In this document: piece by piece, positions 8,327 to 18,100 of the stretch
Numbering within the stretch: position 1 is the stretch's first letter
How the letters are laid out: each line of letters begins with the position of its first letter
Assembly: GCA_938039675.1 (NCBI GenBank)
Contig: CALHUI010000007.1
Location: 248,001 to 312,000, forward strand
Direction: 5' to 3'
From: an uncultured Cytophagales bacterium
GTDB taxonomy: Bacteria > Bacteroidota > Bacteroidia > Cytophagales > Thermoflexibacteraceae
Length of the DNA: 64,000 bases
Notes under the pieces: generated by a model
What the model saw: only the letters and a program-made list of their open reading frames with translations
What the model was told of the DNA's origin: nothing
The model's database searches: none
Made by a program: the position numbers and the translations under genes

Positions 8327-11300
8327 TTACTTAATTTCTTTCAGCATTTCAGCTACCGCACGCTCCAACTGGGGGTCTTTGCCGCTCAATACCGAATTGT
8401 AATCATTGTCCACGTCAATATCAGGATTGATTTGCAGGTTTTCGGTCGGGCGACCTTCTTTGCCTATCGTGGCAATCATCGGGATGCCGAACACCATAGT
8501 GGGGTCAATTTGCGTTTCCCACCATACGGCTGTCCCCGTTCCCGGTACGGGCTTGCCAATCAGTTTGCCAATACCCAGTTGCTTGTAGGCATAAGGGAAG
8601 ATAAAGGCATCGGAATAGTTGCCTTCGCTCATCAGCACGCAGCTTGGCTTAGTCCACTTGTTTAAAGGCTCGCCACCCTCCGATTTGAAACCATAAGGGA
8701 CAAAGGTCAGGTATTGCTTAGCTCCAAGGAAAGTAACCAAGTCATCGTGCAACCAACCGCCGCCATTGAAGCGGGTATCCACAATCAAGGCTTTTTTATT
8801 GATGTTTTTGCCCAGAACTTCTTCGTAAACAGTGCGGAAACTGCCATCGTTCATGCCTTGCACGTGCACGTAGCCCACTTGACCGCCGCTGAGTTTTTCG
8901 GTCATGTCCTGCATGGTTTTTACCCAGCGTTTGTAAAGCAAGTTATTTTCCTCACCCAAAGAAATAGGCTTTACTACTTCCTCCCAACGCTGCCCGTTAG
9001 TAGGGTTAAATAAGCTCAGCAGCGTGCGTTCACCTGTTTTGCGGTTAAGCAATTGTGCCCAGTCTATATTGGCTGTAATGGCAGTGCCGTCTATTTTTTC
9101 AATCACATGCCCCGGGCGAATCATGCTGTTGGCGTTGTCCAAAGGGCCTCCGGGGATTACTTCGGTGATTTTCAGGCCGTTTCCTCCTGCCATCTCGTCG
9201 TAGAACAAGCCCAGAGAGGCTGTAGCGTCAGGATTTTCAAAGCGCGGTGAGTAGCGTCCTCCTGTGTGTGATGCGTTCAGTTCGCCAAGGATTTCGCTCA
9301 ACAGTTCCTGAAAATCGTAGTTATTGCTGATGTGCGGCAAAAATCGCTCATAGGCTTTGCGATACATTACCCAGTCAATGCCATGTAATTGTGGGTCGTA
9401 GAATTTTTTCTTTACCTGCCTCCAAGCATGTTCAAAGATGTAGGCGCGTTCGCCGGCCGTGTTCAGCGTCATTTCGCCTTTAACATTGACCGGCGTTACT
9501 TTGCCATCGGCAGTAGTTACTTTGCTGATGCGTCCGTTAGCAATGGCAAACAGGGTTTTTCCGTCTTTGCTCATCTCAAACTGACCACCCTCGGCGTTCA
9601 GTTTGGCAAGTACTTTGAGTTCTTTGGTGCGGATTTCCAGCGTCCATATATCATAGCTTTTGTCTAAACGCGCCATGATGTACAGTTTTTCGCCATCGGG
9701 AGAAAGCGCATAAGAACTCATGGTTAGTGGGAAAGTCGTCAGGCGGATTTTGCGTTCGTCTAAGCGGTCAAAATTCATTGTCCATGCTTTTTTAGCTGTG
9801 CCTGCACTGTCTTTTTTGTCTTTCTTATCCTTCTCTTCGCGTTCTTTCAGCAAGTCAAAATCTTCTTTTGAGAGCCGGAAACGGTCAGTAGCCGCTTGGT
9901 CAAAGAAAACTGCGTACACATCGGTTTCGCGTGAACCCTGATATGCCAGCGACTTACGTCCGTTGCGGTCGGTAGAAAACAGCAATGCTTTGCCTTCCAG
10001 CGCCCATCCGCCAACACTTTCGCCAAATCCGCTTTGAGTGATGTCTATGCCTTTGTTGTCCGAACCGTCGGCTTTGAACACCAGAATTTCGTTGGTATTG
10101 AAGCGCCCTTTGTTGCTGCGTGCGGCAATCCACTTGCTATCGGGGGACCATACAAAACGCTGGTCACCGTCGGAATAGCTGAAATTTTGCCCGGCAGGAA
10201 TAATCACACGTGACTGTTTGGTAACCAAGTTGAAAACTTTGAGGATGTTGCGCTCTTCCAAATAGGCGATTTCTTTGCCGTCGGGTGATACTTCGGGCTG
10301 AAATTCTTCTTTGTCGGTTGCAATAACCGGTTCTTCGTTAATGATGGTGGCGGCATAAAAATACTGGTCATCTTTGCGGGCAATAGAGCTGCGCATAATG
10401 TCCCAGCTTTCGCCTCGCTCGGCTGCGTAGTACAGGCTACGACCGTCTGCCCCCCATGAGAGGCTGCGTTCTTGATAAGGGGTATTGGTAATCCGCTTGG
10501 TTGTACCTGTTTCCACGGAGGTTACGAATACCTCGCCGCGAAACACAAAAGCAATTTCTTTACCATTGGGCGAAGGAGCCATTTCGGAAGCACCACTGCT
10601 GATAGTAACCGTTTTTTGGGTATTGGAGCGGAAATCGCCTGCCATCATCACGGTTACTTTCTTGGGTTGCTCCCCTTCTTTGAGCGTATAAATTTCACCA
10701 TTCCATGTAAAGCAAAGTAAATCGTTGGCAGAGCGGGTCAAATGACGCACCGGATGGTCGGCAAAGTGGGTCAGTTGCTGCTCGCCGGAGCCATTGACAC
10801 CTATTTTAAAGATGTTCTGCGCACCGTTTTTCTCACTCAGGTAGTAAATAAACTGGTCATCGGCGCTGAATTTAGGCTCGCGGTCTTCTCCTTCAAAAGT
10901 TGAAATCTTGCGGTATTGTTCGGCTGTCATGTCATACAGCCATATATCGCGGGTAACAGAAGAGGTATGATGCTTGCGCCAAGCATCTTCATAGCCTTTG
11001 CGGTCTTGAAAAACGATTTGATTACCTTTTGAATTAAAGTGTGCGTGCTCTGTTCCGGCCGCGTTTATCATTACACTGCGTCCGCCTTTTACAGGCACGC
11101 TGTACAATTTCAAGAATAATGTACGGTTGGCAAAACGAACGCTAGTATTGGGGTCGTTGCGTTGCGTGCCAAAAATAACACTCTGATTATCAAGCGTAAA
11201 ATCATAAGGATAATCATTGGCAGAGTGAAAAGTTAATCGCTTAGCTTCCTCTCCGTTAGCCGACATCACAAAAACATCAAAATTACCGTGCCGGTCGCTG

Positions 11301-11560
11301 GCAAAAGCAACCAACTTACCATCGCGACTCCACACAGGCATCGTATTGTGCGCATCGTGGATAGTGAGCGGAGTGGCCACTCCACCCGCCGCAGGCACTT
11401 TAAACAAATCGCCTTTGTAGCTGAACACTATTGTTTGTCCATCGGGCGAAATAGAAGGATAGCGCATCCAGAGTGCTTCTTGCTGTGCCTGTGCGTTAAA
11501 GGAAAAAAGCCCACACACTGCCGACAGCAGGCTTCCCATGCGGTAAAAGCGTGATTTCAT
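8327..11560 (-). CDS. Secreted tricorn-type protease (WD-like beta-propellers, PDZ, S41 core)
   Basis: This 1077-residue protein begins with a signal peptide ending near FNAQAQ. PD40/WD-like propeller repeats follow (SPDGQTIVFSYKGD, SPDGKEIAYLEER and similar), then a helical domain, a PDZ-like segment and a C-terminal S41/tricorn catalytic domain. GELNASHTGG at about residue 762 supplies the Ser-His pair, and GNYSDAFIFPYAYK at about 982 supplies the nucleophile Ser and the following Asp, as in archaeal tricorn. Bacteroidota homologues are exported and thought to degrade peptides in the periplasm or at the surface. A lysine- and aspartate-rich insert (EREEKDKKDKKDS) lies at about residue 570. 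The gene appears monocistronic. Confidence 0.9.
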   Translation of the reverse strand: MKSRFYRMGSLLSAVCGLFSFNAQAQQEALWMRYPSISPDGQTIVFSYKGDLFKVPAAGGVATPLTIHDAHNTMPVWSRDGKLVAFASDRHGNFDVFVMSANGEEAKRLTFHSANDYPYDFTLDNQSVIFGTQRNDPNTSVRFANRTLFLKLYSVPVKGGRSVMINAAGTEHAHFNSKGNQIVFQDRKGYEDAWRKHHTSSVTRDIWLYDMTAEQYRKISTFEGEDREPKFSADDQFIYYLSEKNGAQNIFKIGVNGSGEQQLTHFADHPVRHLTRSANDLLCFTWNGEIYTLKEGEQPKKVTVMMAGDFRSNTQKTVTISSGASEMAPSPNGKEIAFVFRGEVFVTSVETGTTKRITNTPYQERSLSWGADGRSLYYAAERGESWDIMRSSIARKDDQYFYAATIINEEPVIATDKEEFQPEVSPDGKEIAYLEERNILKVFNLVTKQSRVIIPAGQNFSYSDGDQRFVWSPDSKWIAARSNKGRFNTNEILVFKADGSDNKGIDITQSGFGESVGGWALEGKALLFSTDRNGRKSLAYQGSRETDVYAVFFDQAATDRFRLSKEDFDLLKEREEKDKKDKKDSAGTAKKAWTMNFDRLDERKIRLTTFPLTMSSYALSPDGEKLYIMARLDKSYDIWTLEIRTKELKVLAKLNAEGGQFEMSKDGKTLFAIANGRISKVTTADGKVTPVNVKGEMTLNTAGERAYIFEHAWRQVKKKFYDPQLHGIDWVMYRKAYERFLPHISNNYDFQELLSEILGELNASHTGGRYSPRFENPDATASLGLFYDEMAGGNGLKITEVIPGGPLDNANSMIRPGHVIEKIDGTAITANIDWAQLLNRKTGERTLLSLFNPTNGQRWEEVVKPISLGEENNLLYKRWVKTMQDMTEKLSGGQVGYVHVQGMNDGSFRTVYEEVLGKNINKKALIVDTRFNGGGWLHDDLVTFLGAKQYLTFVPYGFKSEGGEPLNKWTKPSCVLMSEGNYSDAFIFPYAYKQLGIGKLIGKPVPGTGTAVWWETQIDPTMVFGIPMIATIGKEGRPTENLQINPDIDVDNDYNSVLSGKDPQLERAVAEMLKEIK

Positions 11561-11680
11561 AAATAAAACAGATGAGTATGGGGTTAAAAAGGAAATAAGA
11601 AAGAAGGTCGCATAGGTTGATGAGCGAAATTTAGTACTTTTATCTTTAATGTTTCATTCTTCATTTTTAAAAGCCTGTTC

Positions 11681-12508
11681 ATGTCAGACTTTGTTTTCCC
11701 TTTTGCAGACATTGGCCAATTAGTCAAAATAGCTGTACATGCCGGACAAATTGTGATGCAGTATTACCAAAGCAGCACATTAAGTATTTTCAAAAAGTCT
11801 GACCACTCACCTGTTACGGATGCCGACCGCGAGGCACACCGATTTATCCACTCAAGCCTTTTACAACTTACACCGCACATTCCTATTCTTTCCGAAGAGG
11901 GTGAGCATATCCCCTACGAAGCCCGTAAAGCATGGAAAACTTTCTGGTTGGTAGACCCCTTAGACGGCACACACGAGTTTATAGGCCGAACAGGACATTT
12001 TGCGGTTTGCATTGGACTGATTCATCAAAACTACCCGGTAGCAGGTGCTGTTTACCTGCCTGCCATCCAAGAACTATTCTTTGCCGATGGTAAACAATCA
12101 TTCAAAATGCTGCCCAACGGCACCACCGTGAGGCTGCAATTGCCGCATCAACCTCCGCAAACACCTTGGCGGGCTGTTTGCAGCAAGGGGAAGATGCCCG
12201 AACAAGACCGTGATTTTTTGTGGCAACACTGGGGCATCAACCATGCTACACCTATGGGCAGCGCACTTAAATATTGCGCCCTTGCCGAAGGGAAAGCTGA
12301 TATTTTCTACCGCACGCGCGGCAACAGCGAATGGGATTCTGCCGCAGGACAAGCCGTGTTGGAACAAGCAGGCGGGCATATTCTGGCAATGAATGGCAAG
12401 CGTTTCAGCTACAACAAACCGTCTTTGGTCAATCCGCCCTTTGTTTGTCTGGGTTTTTCCGATAAGCAAGCCATTATGCCTGCTTTGCAAGGGGCAAGCA
12501 CACAATAA
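11681..12508 (+). CDS. cysQ: 3'(2'),5'-bisphosphate nucleotidase, CysQ/inositol monophosphatase family
   Basis: This 275-residue cytoplasmic phosphatase is expected to convert adenosine 3',5'-bisphosphate to AMP, recycling the by-product of sulfate activation. It has the metal-binding elements of the family: TDADREAHRF, EEGEHIP and DPLDGTHEFIGRTGHFAVCIGLI near residues 90-115, plus the late WDSAAGQAVLEQAGG. Typical CysQ has DPLDGTKEF, so the His is a mild variation. No sulfate-assimilation genes are adjacent. Its last 35 bases overlap, on the other strand, the end of a dead histidine kinase gene. Confidence 0.9.
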   Translation: MSDFVFPFADIGQLVKIAVHAGQIVMQYYQSSTLSIFKKSDHSPVTDADREAHRFIHSSLLQLTPHIPILSEEGEHIPYEARKAWKTFWLVDPLDGTHEFIGRTGHFAVCIGLIHQNYPVAGAVYLPAIQELFFADGKQSFKMLPNGTTVRLQLPHQPPQTPWRAVCSKGKMPEQDRDFLWQHWGINHATPMGSALKYCALAEGKADIFYRTRGNSEWDSAAGQAVLEQAGGHILAMNGKRFSYNKPSLVNPPFVCLGFSDKQAIMPALQGASTQ

Positions 12509-12769
12509 ACATAATACCTCTGCCCAGTGCACTTAACACACTGATAGAACCTCCTTTTTTTGGGCGATTTCATAGGAAAGCTGCCAACCCAAACCTGTAC
12601 CTTTTTCTCCCGCCGTGCCGGTATCTGTTGCTATACTAAGCTATTGTTCAACGCTATCCAAATACTCGGACTGAGAGTAGAGAAAACCCGGCAGCAACAT
12701 GGCCACAAAAACCAGAAAAGACTTTACCGCCTTGCCTCTAAAAAAGTACTCCCCAGAAAAACGCGTCAT
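12474..12769 (-). pseudogene. Collapsed remnant of a secreted/TPR-type sensor histidine kinase
   Basis: On the minus strand an ATG at 12769 starts 42 codons that read as a signal peptide plus mature start (core FLVFVAMLLPGFLYSQSEY, then LDSVEQ) and end in TAG. The same frame resumes at once with LSIATDTGTAGEKGTGLGWQ, a histidine-kinase G2 box. A shift at an A7 run then leads into KKGGSISVLSALGRG and a proper stop (TAA at 12474-12476). The N-terminus and the ATPase tail of one kinase are thus joined with everything between deleted, and at least one further indel. The N-terminus resembles those of TPR-type kinases common in Bacteroidota. It cannot be functional. Confidence 0.75.
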
Positions 12770-12810
12770 TATGGCACTTGTGTTAGTTAGAACGATATAT
12801 GTAACAGAAC

Positions 12811-12856
12811 ATTTGTTAAAAAAACAACGGGTAAAGACAACCTGCCTTTACCCGTT
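12811..12856 (-). terminator. Rho-independent terminator of the first SusC-SusD operon
   Basis: A perfect 11-bp stem (AACGGGTAAAG at 12826-12836 with 12846-12856) encloses a 9-base loop. On the minus strand it is followed by GTTTTTTTAAC. It lies about 30 bases beyond the last gene of the operon and should end that transcript. Confidence 0.85.
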
Positions 12857-12884
12857 ATCATCACAAAAAAGATAATTATTGCGC

Positions 12885-13460
12885 TTATGGAATCAACGTA
12901 ATGCGATAGAAGAACGGCGAATTGTAGTATGGGCCGCCGGTAATATTTGCACCCGTATTACGAGAGTTAAATGAGCGTCCGTTAGTCAGTCGAATAGTAG
13001 CATCTATCTCGATCAAGTCGGTAGCAGCTACCTGATTGGCCTGCAAGCCCAATGTTTGTAATGCTTCCGATAAGCGAATAACCATTGTATGGCGTGGTAA
13101 CCCACTCACAGCATTAGGGGCAAAAGCCGATGCAGGAATAGAACGGAAGTTGCGATAAGCCACGTTGTTGGTGCCGTTGGCAGGCGTTCTGTCCACAAAA
13201 CGCACTTGCAAATCGTAAGACTGCAAGAGTGCTCCACGCTGATTATCAACTGCTTCTATCTCATAAGCAACCTGTGAGGCAGCATTACTGATTGACATCT
13301 GCTGGTTAGACGGATTAATGGAGATAGTACGCATGTAAGCCCCATTTTCCAAATCAGTAATAGGTGGAACCCTGTCTATCATTTCTGTCTTGCAAGAAGC
13401 TGTTATAACAGCAATTGCAAGCATTGCAGAAAATGTCTTGATATATTTAAACATAGTCAA
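12885..13460 (-). CDS. Small lipoprotein, third gene of a SusCD-type operon
   Basis: This 191-residue protein has a lipoprotein signal with the lipobox ITASC, so it is probably acylated and carried to the outer membrane. The rest is predicted beta-rich, with no family I can name. It is encoded 30 bases after the SusD-like gene and is the last gene before a strong terminator. The position matches the accessory surface lipoproteins (SusE/SusF-like in place, not in sequence) that often assist ligand capture in SusCD systems. The start could also be the ATG two codons downstream. The ligand is unknown. Confidence 0.7.
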   Translation of the reverse strand: MTMFKYIKTFSAMLAIAVITASCKTEMIDRVPPITDLENGAYMRTISINPSNQQMSISNAASQVAYEIEAVDNQRGALLQSYDLQVRFVDRTPANGTNNVAYRNFRSIPASAFAPNAVSGLPRHTMVIRLSEALQTLGLQANQVAATDLIEIDATIRLTNGRSFNSRNTGANITGGPYYNSPFFYRITLIP

Positions 13461-13490
13461 ATCGTAATTAAAGTTGAAACTAAGACTGAA

Positions 13491-15140
13491 TTATCTCACA
13501 AAACCCGCAGGATTTTTATCCCAAAATACAGGTTTTTCCACGTTACTTTTTTGAACGGCATTAGAGTTACGGTTAGCAAACACCGCAGGATAAAAAAATG
13601 AACGAATAAAACTACCCGGATTAGGCTCTAATGCAGGCTGCATGTTGCTGGGTTTACCTGTACGACGATACATATTATAGGCTTCTATGCCGTTGCCATA
13701 CAGTGCAATCCAGTATTCGCGCAGAACAACATCTAAACGTTGGTCATCGTTTGTAGCAGCATCGTACAACGCCAACACGCGTGTAACATAGCGATTCACT
13801 TCGTCTTCCCAATTGATACCGCGTGCGGCTTCAAAAGCAGTTACAACGCTACCCTCAATTGTGCTTAATGCGTAGTTTCTTACGTCTGCCATAGACTTTC
13901 GGATAGCGGATTCTAAAAGTGCACGCGGGTTGCCTGTGGTGCGCAGTGTCAGTGCTGCTTCGGCGAGCATGAAGTCGGTGAAAGAAGACATCATGATTGG
14001 ATGAATACCTGCCCCTTGCGCACCTGTAATCAGTGCTACAGGCTGACCACGGTCGTCATCGAAGCGGCCACCGGCAGGATACAAGCCCCAAGCAGTACGG
14101 CGCAAACCATCGGGTGGAATACCTTCATTGCTTAGGTGGTCGCGACCCCAGTAGCCTAAATCGGCAAAGGTACCGAAGCAGTAAGGCATACCGGCAGGAT
14201 AGTGTGCAGGGGCTTGGTTATTAATACAACGTAATTCGTTTACATCGCGGGTGTTGCGAGTAACCTGACGGTAGAAGTAAAAGCGCGCACGTGGGTCAGG
14301 GAAGCCCTTAGACTCGACCAGTGTCCACATATAAAAATTCGACTGATAGTCGCCACCACCGGTAGGAGAATACTGTCCGGAATAGCGCGGATGGCGGCTG
14401 TCGGGGTTTGCCAAATTTGAGCTGTATTTGAAAAACATGCTCTGCGCACCTGTACTAATCAGGCGGTTATCGGAAATCAGTGCGTTAATACTAGAAGTAG
14501 CAGCGCTCGGGTTTACTAAACGACTAGTCAGTAACAACTTCAACTTAATGGTATTAGCTGCACGAATCCAACTATCACGGTTACCTCTGTAGAAATAGTC
14601 AGTAGGTACAGAAGCTGCACTGGCACCAAAGTTAGCAATAGCCCTGTCTAAGTCAGCGATAGCTGCCTGATAGATAGATTCACCGGAGTCGGTTTTAGGA
14701 TTAAAGTTATTAGCATCCAGTGCTTCAGAGAAAGGAACTTCACCGAAAAAATCTACCATAGTTGCCATCACATATGCACGTATCACACGAGCAATACCGG
14801 CATGAACGGGTAGGTTGGCTCGTTCCGACAACTCAATAAGTGTTTTGACATCAGTCAAAATGTTGGCATAACCATTTGTCCAAAGACCATCCAAGTTTTG
14901 AGGAGTGTAAGCATTAGCATATACTGCTGCTCCTTGGTTGAGCATACGCGTCAGACGCATACCCGGGTCACTTGCCTGATTAAAGAAGGCAGCAAAATCT
15001 AACTGTATCCTGTTGAGCAGGAAGTCAGGGCTGGCATTGCTTAGCGTTACGGCATTGGGGTTGTCTAATAAGTCCAACTTACATGAGTTGAACAGCACAA
15101 GGCCGATGGATAGTGAAAAGACTTTTATATATTTCAACAT
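13491..15140 (-). CDS. SusD/RagB-like outer-membrane lipoprotein
   Basis: This 549-residue protein has a lipoprotein signal (lipobox LFNSC) and a mature start CKLDLLDNPNAVTLSNASPDFLLNRIQ typical of the SusD-like family with TPR-like helices. The C-terminal half has WEDEVNRYVTRVLALYDAATNDDQRLDVVLREYWIALYGNGIEAYNMYRRTGKP, a hallmark of this subfamily's substrate-lid lipoproteins. It should cap the SusC-type channel encoded 24 bases upstream and hand substrate to it. No glycosidase is nearby, so the ligand could be peptide or glycan. Confidence 0.88.
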   Translation of the reverse strand: MLKYIKVFSLSIGLVLFNSCKLDLLDNPNAVTLSNASPDFLLNRIQLDFAAFFNQASDPGMRLTRMLNQGAAVYANAYTPQNLDGLWTNGYANILTDVKTLIELSERANLPVHAGIARVIRAYVMATMVDFFGEVPFSEALDANNFNPKTDSGESIYQAAIADLDRAIANFGASAASVPTDYFYRGNRDSWIRAANTIKLKLLLTSRLVNPSAATSSINALISDNRLISTGAQSMFFKYSSNLANPDSRHPRYSGQYSPTGGGDYQSNFYMWTLVESKGFPDPRARFYFYRQVTRNTRDVNELRCINNQAPAHYPAGMPYCFGTFADLGYWGRDHLSNEGIPPDGLRRTAWGLYPAGGRFDDDRGQPVALITGAQGAGIHPIMMSSFTDFMLAEAALTLRTTGNPRALLESAIRKSMADVRNYALSTIEGSVVTAFEAARGINWEDEVNRYVTRVLALYDAATNDDQRLDVVLREYWIALYGNGIEAYNMYRRTGKPSNMQPALEPNPGSFIRSFFYPAVFANRNSNAVQKSNVEKPVFWDKNPAGFVR

Positions 15141-18100
15141 AGGAAATCAAATTTTGAGGGATTATTAGAAGTTAAGACGGAGCGTACCACCAAAACGACG
15201 GGAAGCAGGACCTGTCAGGAACTCAAAGCCCAAACCGTTGCCTACACCCAACCCTAAGTTATCGGTATCTAGACGCAAATACTTTGGTATGTTGATAGCA
15301 CGATACCAGAGGTTATTGCCTTGCAGCGATACAGAAATGCCCTTGAACGGTGTTTTAGCTACCAGATTTTTAGGCAGATTGTAAGACAGAGATGCCTCAC
15401 GGATACGGAAAGTTGAACCGTCGAAAATACGGCCTTCATCACCAAAGAAATAGACCGAGTTAAAATGATAATCTGATGTAGTAATCTGGATATCGTTTGG
15501 TGAGCCATCTTGCTTTACACCGGGCAAGATGAAGGTTTGCGAACGGTCAAACTCTGTATCTTTAGTCAAACCACGACCCAGCAAAGCACCTGCCGTACTA
15601 GAATACAACGCACCACCGTGGCGATATTCAAGCATCAGATTAAAGCTGAAACCTTTGTAATTCAATGTATTAATCCATGAAGTATTAAAAGCAGGATTAG
15701 GGTTACCCAGCTCGCGCAGGTTAGGATCGGCCAGATACAGACCACTACCATCTACGATGCGGTTGCCGTTCTCATCACGGCGGAAGGCTGTGCCTTTAAT
15801 AATGTTGAAAGGTCGCCCCGGAACTGCAAAGTTACCCAAGTTAGTAAAGCCTGCTACTACAACCTCTTGCAACTGTCCGCCTAATTCTACTGTAATAGGT
15901 ACGTTGCGGCTGAAGTTTAGCACAGTTTCCCATGAGAAATCATCTTTACGGATAGGAGTTGCGTTCACCGCCAATTCAACACCTGTATTGCGGATTTTAC
16001 CAATGTTAATAGCTGTCTGGATGTAGCCTGTGGCAGGATCTATCGGGGTATTGGTAATCAGGTTGGTAGTCTCGCGGCGATACCATGTAAAGTCAATACC
16101 AATTTTGTTGTTGAACAGTTTGCTTTCAATGCCTAATTCATATTCAGTAATTAACTCCGGCTTCAAGTTCGGGTTGCCTAAGAAGTTATCTACTGTATGC
16201 GTTTGGGAAACATTACCGGCTGCATCTAAGAATGCACGTGAGTTTTGGTTCAGGATATTACGTGTGCTGTATGGCGTAGGGAAACCCGCAGAAGTACCCA
16301 TACCGGCACGAATTTTTAACTCATTTAATGTGCCGGATTGCAATCCTTCAAAAGCAGTGGTGGGTATGAATGAAATACTGCCGGATGGATAGAAAATACG
16401 GCGGTTATCTAACTCCACAGTAGATGTCCAGTCATTACGGGCTGCAAAGTTGACAAATAAGAAGTTTCTGTAGTCAGCCGTAACTTCACCGTAAACACCT
16501 ATACGGGTTTGCTCCTGCGTAATGCTGGAAGCTGCGTTATCGATAAAGTTGTTATGGCGCATCAGGCCAAACGCCAATTGGTTAACACTGCGAACAGATT
16601 GCTCGTCGTAACGGTCGTTACGCATGTTGGCACCCAACTTACCGGCCAAGGTCAGTTTGTCGTTCAACTGTTTGGAGTAAGACATGATTACATCGTGATT
16701 CCAAATCGTATTTACGATATCGCGGGTAAAATAGGCACCGTTTACAAAATTAACGCCGCCTCTGTTAAATTGAGCTTCCTGACGTTCGTTGTAAGTATCC
16801 AAACCTACGCGATAAGTAACAGAAAAATTCTCTGCCAAATCTACGATAACCGAGTTAGATGTAAAGAAGCGGTTAGTAATGCTTGGTGTTTTATAATATT
16901 TCAGAATCCAGCGTGGGTTGGGAATGTCGTTACCGCTACGGAAGTAAACACTGCGGTTATCAACAGGGCTTTCAAAAGGCAACCCCATCAAATCTATGTT
17001 GCGCGGAGTGTACATCACGTTTGCCAACACAGAAGGGAAACCGTTCAAAGTGTTGTTACCCAGACCGGCGTTCAACGGAGGAGTTTTTACATCTGTGTTT
17101 ACGAAGTTGAATGAAGTATTGATGGTTACACCTTTCACTACTTGGGTGCGAGCACCCAAACCTAATGTTAAACGCGCCAAATCATTGTTAGGAATATAAC
17201 CTTGTTCGCGGTTATAACCTACCGAAACGTTATAGCTGGTTGTTCCGTTGCCGCCATTCAAGTTGAGAGAGGTGTTACTCACCACACCTGTGCGGAAAAA
17301 GTCGCGCACGTTGTTGGGGAAAGCCTGAATCGGATAAGGGTTATTAGCCACAAAATCAGCAAAAGCAGCCCGTAAACCGGCATCTTGCAATACTGCATAC
17401 GGGTGCGAAGGAAAAGAGCCAATGGACAGCCCAAGCTCCCGACGGCGCAGGTATTCATCTACACTAGGCCCCCAGTTACTGAAGAAGTAACCGGCATTTT
17501 GTTGGAAACCGCCAATGTAAGTATTCTGATAAACCGGCAACACGGCAGTATTACCAAAAACGGACTGTGTCAGTGTGATTTCAGCCGGTTTGTTTTTGGT
17601 ACTGGCGTTCTTAGTTGTAATCAAAATTACACCGTTGCGGCCTTGGTCGCCGTAAAGTACTGCAGCAGCCAAACCTTTCAGTACAGAAACATTCTCAATG
17701 TTATTGGGGTCAATATCCAAAAAGCGACTGGGTGCAGTTTGACCACCATTCACAAAGTTGCCTTGTGAGTTAGTGGCAGAGTTGAAAGGCACACCGTCCA
17801 CTACGAAGAGCGGCTGAACTGAGCCCGTGATGGAAGAATAACCGCGAATGGTAATGTTGGTACCGGTACCGGAAACACCTGATGTCTGAGTAATATTCAC
17901 ACCGGCAATTTTACCTTGCAGTACGCGACCAACATCGGCCAATGGGCGGTCTGCAATGGCATTCTGATTAACTGTTGCAACTGCATAACCTAAGGCTCTT
18001 TTCTCACGGGCGATACCTTGTGCTGTTACAACCACTTCGCTCAACTGCTTGGTATCGGGGGCTAATACAACGTCTATGGTTGTTCTGCCGCCAATTTCCA